A stretch of DNA of 64,000 nucleotides, taken from the NCBI GenBank assembly GCA_025963725.1, contig JAOQAE010000004.1:124001-188000 (forward strand), written 5' to 3'. Within the stretch, counting starts at the first letter, position 1. Every line of letters starts with the position of its first letter. Source of the DNA: Bacteroidota bacterium (lineage in GTDB: Bacteria; Bacteroidota; Bacteroidia; 2-12-FULL-35-15). A program made the position numbers and the translations under genes. Shown here in pieces: positions 59,715-64,000 of the stretch. The notes beneath the pieces are model-generated. The model saw nothing but the letters and a program-made list of their open reading frames with translations. It did no database searches and was not told the DNA's origin.

Positions 59715-60581
59715 ATGCAAAAATCAAATCCAAAGCGTAAAATATTTCCTGCGCAGCCGCAGAACCGTCCCGGGCTCGAATACAAGATGAAGCCCGAGCC
59801 GGTGTATGATAATGCGGCGGCCGGAAGCGGCAAGCTCCTGAATAAGAAATGTGTGATCACCGGCGGCGACAGCGGAATCGGAAAGGCTGTTGCCATTGCC
59901 TTTGCAAAGGAAGGCGCCGATGTGGCCATTATTTACCTGAGCGAGGATAAGGATGCGGAAGCTACGGCAACGATCATCCGCGAGCAGTACCAGCGCGAAT
60001 GTTTGCTGGTGCCTGCGGATATTTCGCGCGAGGCACAATGCAAAAATGCGGCAAAGAAGATCATCCGCAAATTTAAAACGGTTGATGTGGTGGTAAACAA
60101 TGCAGGCGTACATTATCCTGCGGAAAGCATCATGGAGATAGAATCGGACAAGCTGGTAAAAACATTTTCGGTGAATGTGTTTGCGATCTTCTGGCTGGTA
60201 AAGGCATTGCTGCCTGTGATGAAGGAAGGCGGAAGCATTATAAATACCGCTTCGGTAACTGCCTACCGCGGCAGCGCCAACCTTCTGGATTACAGCGCTA
60301 CAAAGGGCGCCATTGTGTCCCTTACGCGGAGCCTTTCTGCAAGCCTTGCAGGAAAGGGGATCCGTGTGAACGGCGTTGCGCCGGGCCCGATCTGGACCCC
60401 GCTTATCCCATCCAGCTTTGAGCCGGATAAAGTAAAATCCTTTGGAACGGAAACACCTATGAAGCGCCCGGGACAGCCGGTGGAAGTTGCGCCCTCCTAT
60501 GTATTTCTTGCCTCCGGGGATTCAGCATATATAACAGGGCAATTTTTACATCCAAACGGAGGGGAAATAGTAAATGGTTAA
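59715..60581 (+). CDS. SDR-family oxidoreductase
   Basis: A 288-residue classical SDR with a 45-residue N-terminal extension ('KMKPEPVYDNAAAGSGKLL') typical of the YghA/general-stress-protein-39 group. 'ITGGDSGIGKAVAIAFAKEGA' binds the cofactor, 'NNAGVHYP' and Ser in 'NTASVTAYRG', Tyr-Lys in 'LDYSATKGAIVSLTRSLS'. Members are NAD(P)-dependent alcohol or sugar dehydrogenases induced by stress. It is the first gene of an operon running to ku and overlaps the next frame by 8 bases. Confidence 0.88.
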   Translation: MQKSNPKRKIFPAQPQNRPGLEYKMKPEPVYDNAAAGSGKLLNKKCVITGGDSGIGKAVAIAFAKEGADVAIIYLSEDKDAEATATIIREQYQRECLLVPADISREAQCKNAAKKIIRKFKTVDVVVNNAGVHYPAESIMEIESDKLVKTFSVNVFAIFWLVKALLPVMKEGGSIINTASVTAYRGSANLLDYSATKGAIVSLTRSLSASLAGKGIRVNGVAPGPIWTPLIPSSFEPDKVKSFGTETPMKRPGQPVEVAPSYVFLASGDSAYITGQFLHPNGGEIVNG

Positions 60582-60960
60582 CATAAAAAGATTATACGGT
60601 ATGGAAACGGATCCGAATGAAGTGCTCAATACTGAGCTGAGCGGAAAGCTTACAATAACGCTGAAGCAGGGGAAAACCCTTGATGAGTTCTGCGAGCGCA
60701 ATTTTGATAATTACAACAGCGACCAGTATGAAGCGGTTGCCATCAGGATGTACTACGGGAAAGAAATGGTGGTAACACTTTACGCGCTCGACAAGGTGCG
60801 GCAGGAGGGAACCACTTACAACATCAATAAGATCCCGGTAAAGAAGTTCAAGAAAACAACGCTCGGATTAACCGAGCTGTTTGCATTCATCGAAGAGTTT
60901 AATTTCACGCTGAGCGCTGGAAATTACGACCTCGATGATATGCAGGTCATTAACAAATAA
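60574..60960 (+). CDS. Unknown small protein between SDR and Ku genes
   Basis: 128 residues, no signal peptide. Contains '[27 protein letters not shown]' (in two parts) and '[21 protein letters not shown]'. I recognise no family. ATG 60574 is preceded by GGAGGGG, an unusually good Shine-Dalgarno for this genome, and gives an 8-base overlap with the SDR gene; ATG 60601 is the alternative (119 residues). It lies 11 bases before ku, so it is probably co-expressed with the end-joining protein. Confidence 0.7.
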   Translation: MVNIKRLYGMETDPNEVLNTELSGKLTITLKQGKTLDEFCERNFDNYNSDQYEAVAIRMYYGKEMVVTLYALDKVRQEGTTYNINKIPVKKFKKTTLGLTELFAFIEEFNFTLSAGNYDLDDMQVINK

Positions 60961-60971
60961 AAATTACTGCT

Positions 60972-61745
60972 ATGAGAGCAATGTGGACAGGTGCGATCAG
61001 CTTCGGCTTGATCAATATACCGGTGAGGCTTTTTTCCGCGGTTCAGGACAGCCGTCTTAACCTGGATATGCTTGATTCAAGGGATAATTCCAATATCAAG
61101 TTTAAAAGGGTGAATGAAAAGACCGGGCGGGAAGTGCCCTTCGAAAATATTGTGAAGGGCTACATGGTGGACGATCAGTACGTGGTGCTCGACAAGGAAG
61201 ATTTTGAAGCTGCGGATGCGGTGAAGACCAAAACGATCGAGATCATTAATTTTGTAAAACAAAGTGAGATCGACAGCATTTATTACGAGCAGCCTTATTT
61301 CCTGGAGCCTCAGAAGAGCGGGGAAAAAGCATACGCCTTATTGAGGGATGCGCTTGCAGCGGCGGGTAAAGTGGGTGTGACCACGTTTGTATTGAGGAAC
61401 AAGGAAGCGCTTGCGATCATAAAGCCTTACGGCAAAGTGATCATGCTGAACAGGCTGCGCTTTGAGGAAGAGATCAGGAACCCCGAAGAGCTGAACGTGC
61501 CGTCCACAAAAAGCACTTCCAAAGAGCAGGCGATGGCGACCAAGCTCATCGACCAGCTGACGGAGAAATTCAGCATTGCAAAATACAAGGACACTTACAC
61601 GCAGAAGCTTCTGAAAACCATTAAGGACAAAGCGAAAGGAAAGAGTACGAAGAAGGTTCACAAGATGAAGGTTGTACATACCAAATCCGACGACCTCATG
61701 GAAATGCTGAAAGCAAGCCTTCATGGAAAAAAGAAAGCCTCCTGA
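60972..61745 (+). CDS. ku: Non-homologous end-joining protein Ku
   Basis: A 257-residue bacterial Ku. '[23 protein letters not shown]' is the standard N-terminus; '[18 protein letters not shown]', '[14 protein letters not shown]' and '[18 protein letters not shown]' follow the core fold. The C-terminal tail is Lys-rich ('[16 protein letters not shown]'), as in Ku proteins that bind DNA and LigD. As a homodimer it rings broken DNA ends and recruits LigD, encoded convergently just downstream. Confidence 0.95.
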   Translation: MRAMWTGAISFGLINIPVRLFSAVQDSRLNLDMLDSRDNSNIKFKRVNEKTGREVPFENIVKGYMVDDQYVVLDKEDFEAADAVKTKTIEIINFVKQSEIDSIYYEQPYFLEPQKSGEKAYALLRDALAAAGKVGVTTFVLRNKEALAIIKPYGKVIMLNRLRFEEEIRNPEELNVPSTKSTSKEQAMATKLIDQLTEKFSIAKYKDTYTQKLLKTIKDKAKGKSTKKVHKMKVVHTKSDDLMEMLKASLHGKKKAS

Positions 61746-61757
61746 GCTTTCTTTTTT
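61727..61757. terminator. Bidirectional terminator between ku and ligD
   Basis: AAAAAAGAAAGC and GCTTTCTTTTTT form a perfect 12-bp stem with a 7-base loop; the ku stop codon is in the loop. The A/T ends allow it to serve both converging genes. Confidence 0.75.
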
Positions 61758-61782
61758 CTTTTAGTTTTATTCTTACCGCTTC

Positions 61783-64000
61783 TTATTCCTTATTCATTTT
61801 CTTCAGGATCTTCATCAGGTCGGCGCCCTTGCCAAGCACAGGCTTCCACAGGTCGCCCTTTTTATCCAGCCTTTTTAAAATTGTTTTGATAGTGAAGCTG
61901 GTTGGGTCCAGCTTGTTATTCACTTCGCTCCATTCGAGCGGCGTAGCCACGGTTGCGCCCGGCTTCGGCCTAACGGAATAAGGCGCGGCAAGCGTTTGTC
62001 CCCTGCGGTTCTGCAGGAAATCGAGATACACTTTTTTCTGGCGCTTTTTCGGACTTCTTAAAATGCTCGTGATGGAAGGAATTCTTGAGAACACCGTTTG
62101 AGCGATCAGCTCTGCAAATGTTTTTACAATATCATAATCATATTTCGCGCCGAGTGGGATGAAGATGTGCAGCCCGGTTGCACCGGAAGTTTTGCAATAG
62201 CAGTCTGCGCCCAGCTCATCAAGCAGCTTCTTCACTTCAAGCGCTGTTTTCACGACTTCTTTAAACGGGATCGCTTCAGGGTCGAGGTCGATCACCGCCC
62301 AGTCGGGATTTTCGATAGACCCTATTCTTGAGTTCCAGGGATTGATCTCGATGCAGCCTAAGTTGGCCATGTACAGCAAGGTTGCTTCATCGTTGCAAAC
62401 GAGATAGTCGACATACTCATTGGTGGATTCTGAAAATATTTTTTCGGTGGTGATCCAGCCCGGCGCCTTGGCAGTGTCTACATCCTTCTGGTAAAAGCTC
62501 GGGCCGCTGATGCCGTTCGGGAACCTGTTCATGGATTGCGGCCTGCCTTTTAAATACGGAAGCATCAATGGCGCCACTTCGCGGTAATAGTTCACGATGT
62601 CGCCCTTGGTGATCTTGTCCTTCGGAAAATAGATCTTGCTTTGATTGGTAAGGTGCAGCGTTACCTTGCCGACTTCGAGGTCGAGATCTCCCGGCTTTTT
62701 CTTTGTGGCTTTCTCTTTTTTTGCAGCTGTTTTTTTTGCGCCTTTTTTTTTCGCCGGCGCCTTCACTGCTTTCCCGGGAACGGTGATCTCATCCGCTTCT
62801 TTATCTATCCGCAAACCAAGGAATACGGGATGCCGCATGTGCCTGTCGTTTGTCCATTCCGAGAACTTCACCTGGCAGATCAGCTCGGGCTCCACCCACT
62901 GGATCTTTCCGGGCACACCTGTTTTTTCCCTGAACACGGCTGTTTTTCTGAACAGCGGAACCAGCTTATTATACAGCTCTTTCAGCATCTGGTCGTTGAA
63001 CCCCGTTCCGCAGTTGCCGATGTACTTAAGCTCATCGCCTTTGTACGCGCCAAGGAGCAGCGATCCGAAATGTTTCCTGCTTCCTTTCGGTTCTGTAAAT
63101 CCTGCGATCACCGCTTCCTCTTCCTGCGTGATCTTGATCTTGAGCCAGTCTTTGCTGCGTTTTCCCGAAGCGTAAATACTGTCGGCGCGCTTTGCCATGA
63201 TGCCTTCAATCCCTTTGTTCATCGCATCCTTGTAAAATGCTTTTCCTTTTTCGGTGATGTGTTCCGAATAATGGATGTTCTTAAGCTTCTGTTTTTTCAG
63301 CAGGAGCTTCAGCAGCTCTTTCCGTTTCAGCAGCGTTAAGCCGCGCGTGTCTTCACCATCGAGGATCAGGATGTCGAACACATAAAATTTCAGCTTGCCT
63401 GTTCCGGTGTTTTGGTAGTTCTGCAGGAGCTGAAAGCCGGAATTTCCTTTTTCATCTTCCACCACCACTTCGCCGTCGAGGATCACATCATGCGGGATCT
63501 TTTGCAGCTCGGGGAGCAGTGGCGCGAAAAGTGAATCGAATGAAAGGTTATTCCTGCTCACAAGGCTCGCATTGCCGTTGGCGATCAGCGCGAGCGCACG
63601 GTAGCCGTCGTACTTTGCTTCAAAGATCCATTCCGGCCCGTCGAAAGCTCCTTCGGTAAGCGTGGCAAGCATTGGCGTGAAATTCCCGGCTGATGTCACC
63701 GCTTTCTTTTCAGCGCTTTTTTTAACCGGCGCTTTCTTCGCAGGGCTTGCGGCTGCAGGTTTTCTGCTGTTCTTCCGCTCTCTCATCTCCAGCTTTTTTT
63801 TGCTGATCACCGATTTATCTTTTTTCAGAATATCGCCTGTTGTTGAATGCTTGTCTTCCTTTTTCACCAGCAGCCATGCGTTCTCCTGGTTTCCTCCGCG
63901 GATCTTGATGAGCGAAAATTCGCCCTTGAGCTTTTTCCCGTTCATGATAAATCGGATGTGGCCTTTCCGTAATCCCGCAAGCAGCTTCTTTTCACCGGCA
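61783..64000 (-). CDS. ligD: ATP-dependent DNA ligase D, partial at right edge
   Basis: The frame stays open to base 64000. Codons upstream of ATG 63945 read 'LLAGLRKGHIRFIMNGKKLKG', the end of the 3'-phosphoesterase domain, so the true start lies beyond the window. Next come a Lys/Ala-rich linker, the ligase domain (nucleotidyl Lys in 'EAKYDGYRAL', codon 63613-63615; 'GIEGIMAKRADSIYASGKRS'), a second Lys-rich linker, and the AEP polymerase domain ('LTNQSKIYFPKDKITKGD', 'WAVIDLDPEAIPF'). The order is phosphoesterase-ligase-polymerase. It seals double-strand breaks held by Ku. Confidence 0.95.
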   Translation of the reverse strand, partial: AGEKKLLAGLRKGHIRFIMNGKKLKGEFSLIKIRGGNQENAWLLVKKEDKHSTTGDILKKDKSVISKKKLEMRERKNSRKPAAASPAKKAPVKKSAEKKAVTSAGNFTPMLATLTEGAFDGPEWIFEAKYDGYRALALIANGNASLVSRNNLSFDSLFAPLLPELQKIPHDVILDGEVVVEDEKGNSGFQLLQNYQNTGTGKLKFYVFDILILDGEDTRGLTLLKRKELLKLLLKKQKLKNIHYSEHITEKGKAFYKDAMNKGIEGIMAKRADSIYASGKRSKDWLKIKITQEEEAVIAGFTEPKGSRKHFGSLLLGAYKGDELKYIGNCGTGFNDQMLKELYNKLVPLFRKTAVFREKTGVPGKIQWVEPELICQVKFSEWTNDRHMRHPVFLGLRIDKEADEITVPGKAVKAPAKKKGAKKTAAKKEKATKKKPGDLDLEVGKVTLHLTNQSKIYFPKDKITKGDIVNYYREVAPLMLPYLKGRPQSMNRFPNGISGPSFYQKDVDTAKAPGWITTEKIFSESTNEYVDYLVCNDEATLLYMANLGCIEINPWNSRIGSIENPDWAVIDLDPEAIPFKEVVKTALEVKKLLDELGADCYCKTSGATGLHIFIPLGAKYDYDIVKTFAELIAQTVFSRIPSITSILRSPKKRQKKVYLDFLQNRRGQTLAAPYSVRPKPGATVATPLEWSEVNNKLDPTSFTIKTILKRLDKKGDLWKPVLGKGADLMKILKKMNKE

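Overview
The window is a 64 kb chromosomal segment from a member of the phylum Bacteroidota. Signs of this are: many predicted signal peptides with glutamine right after the cleavage site, beside a glutaminyl-peptide cyclotransferase gene; -7 promoter boxes of the form TAnnTTTG with almost no Shine-Dalgarno sequences; a DUF4290 gene before murA; GldM-like domains; a FucP-type sugar transporter; and DUF4421, DUF4142 and Bacteroidota-type alpha-2-macroglobulin proteins. I cannot place it below phylum with confidence. I see no rRNA, tRNA, CRISPR array, prophage or insertion sequence. Gene-poor spacers instead hold several families of short palindromic or tandem intergenic repeats.

Left part (1-17.8 kb), mainly housekeeping: the start of an SPFH/band-7 protein (cut by the edge), a nucleoside-type MFS permease, a DUF151 bifunctional nuclease, etfA/etfB, a MORN-like repeat protein, DUF4290-murA (with Asp in place of the fosfomycin-target Cys), a TlpA-type thioredoxin, a GldM-like/OmpA fusion protein, grpE-dnaJ, a small GldM-like secreted protein, a two-gene ABC exporter, a Ppx/GppA phosphatase and an NtrX-like sigma-54 activator with no DNA-binding domain.

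Middle left (17.8-31.8 kb): a minus-strand cluster for activated sugars. It encodes WbpE-, WbpD-, WbpB- and WbpA/WbpO-like enzymes (together the route from UDP-GlcNAc to UDP-2,3-diacetamido-glucuronate), UDP-glucose dehydrogenase, UDP-xylose synthase, RmlB, a WbpP-like epimerase, a CpsB/YwqE-type phosphatase and the glutaminyl cyclase. An outer-membrane barrel gene and waaA (Kdo transferase) follow on the plus strand, facing an amino-acid permease.

Middle right (32.0-46.0 kb): one tight plus-strand operon for dismantling N-glycans. It has a FucP-like transporter, ROK sugar kinase, GH20 hexosaminidase, glycosylasparaginase, CutC, GH2 beta-mannosidase and GH92 alpha-mannosidase. Between the kinase and the hexosaminidase lies a translationally coupled pair that looks like sulfur chemistry: a TsdA-type dihaem cytochrome c and a SoxB-like metallophosphoesterase. 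This is the most surprising arrangement in the window.

Right part (46-64 kb): a DUF4421 protein, a UbiA-fold protein lacking the first Asp motif, a DUF4142 lipoprotein, a thioester-containing alpha-2-macroglobulin, a small Cys-rich secreted protein, a PAS histidine kinase coupled to a P-loop kinase, a coupled sigma-54 activator and receiver-PAS-kinase pair, and a bacterial NHEJ region (SDR dehydrogenase, unknown protein, Ku, then convergent LigD cut by the right edge). A perfect palindrome sits just upstream of the SDR-Ku operon.
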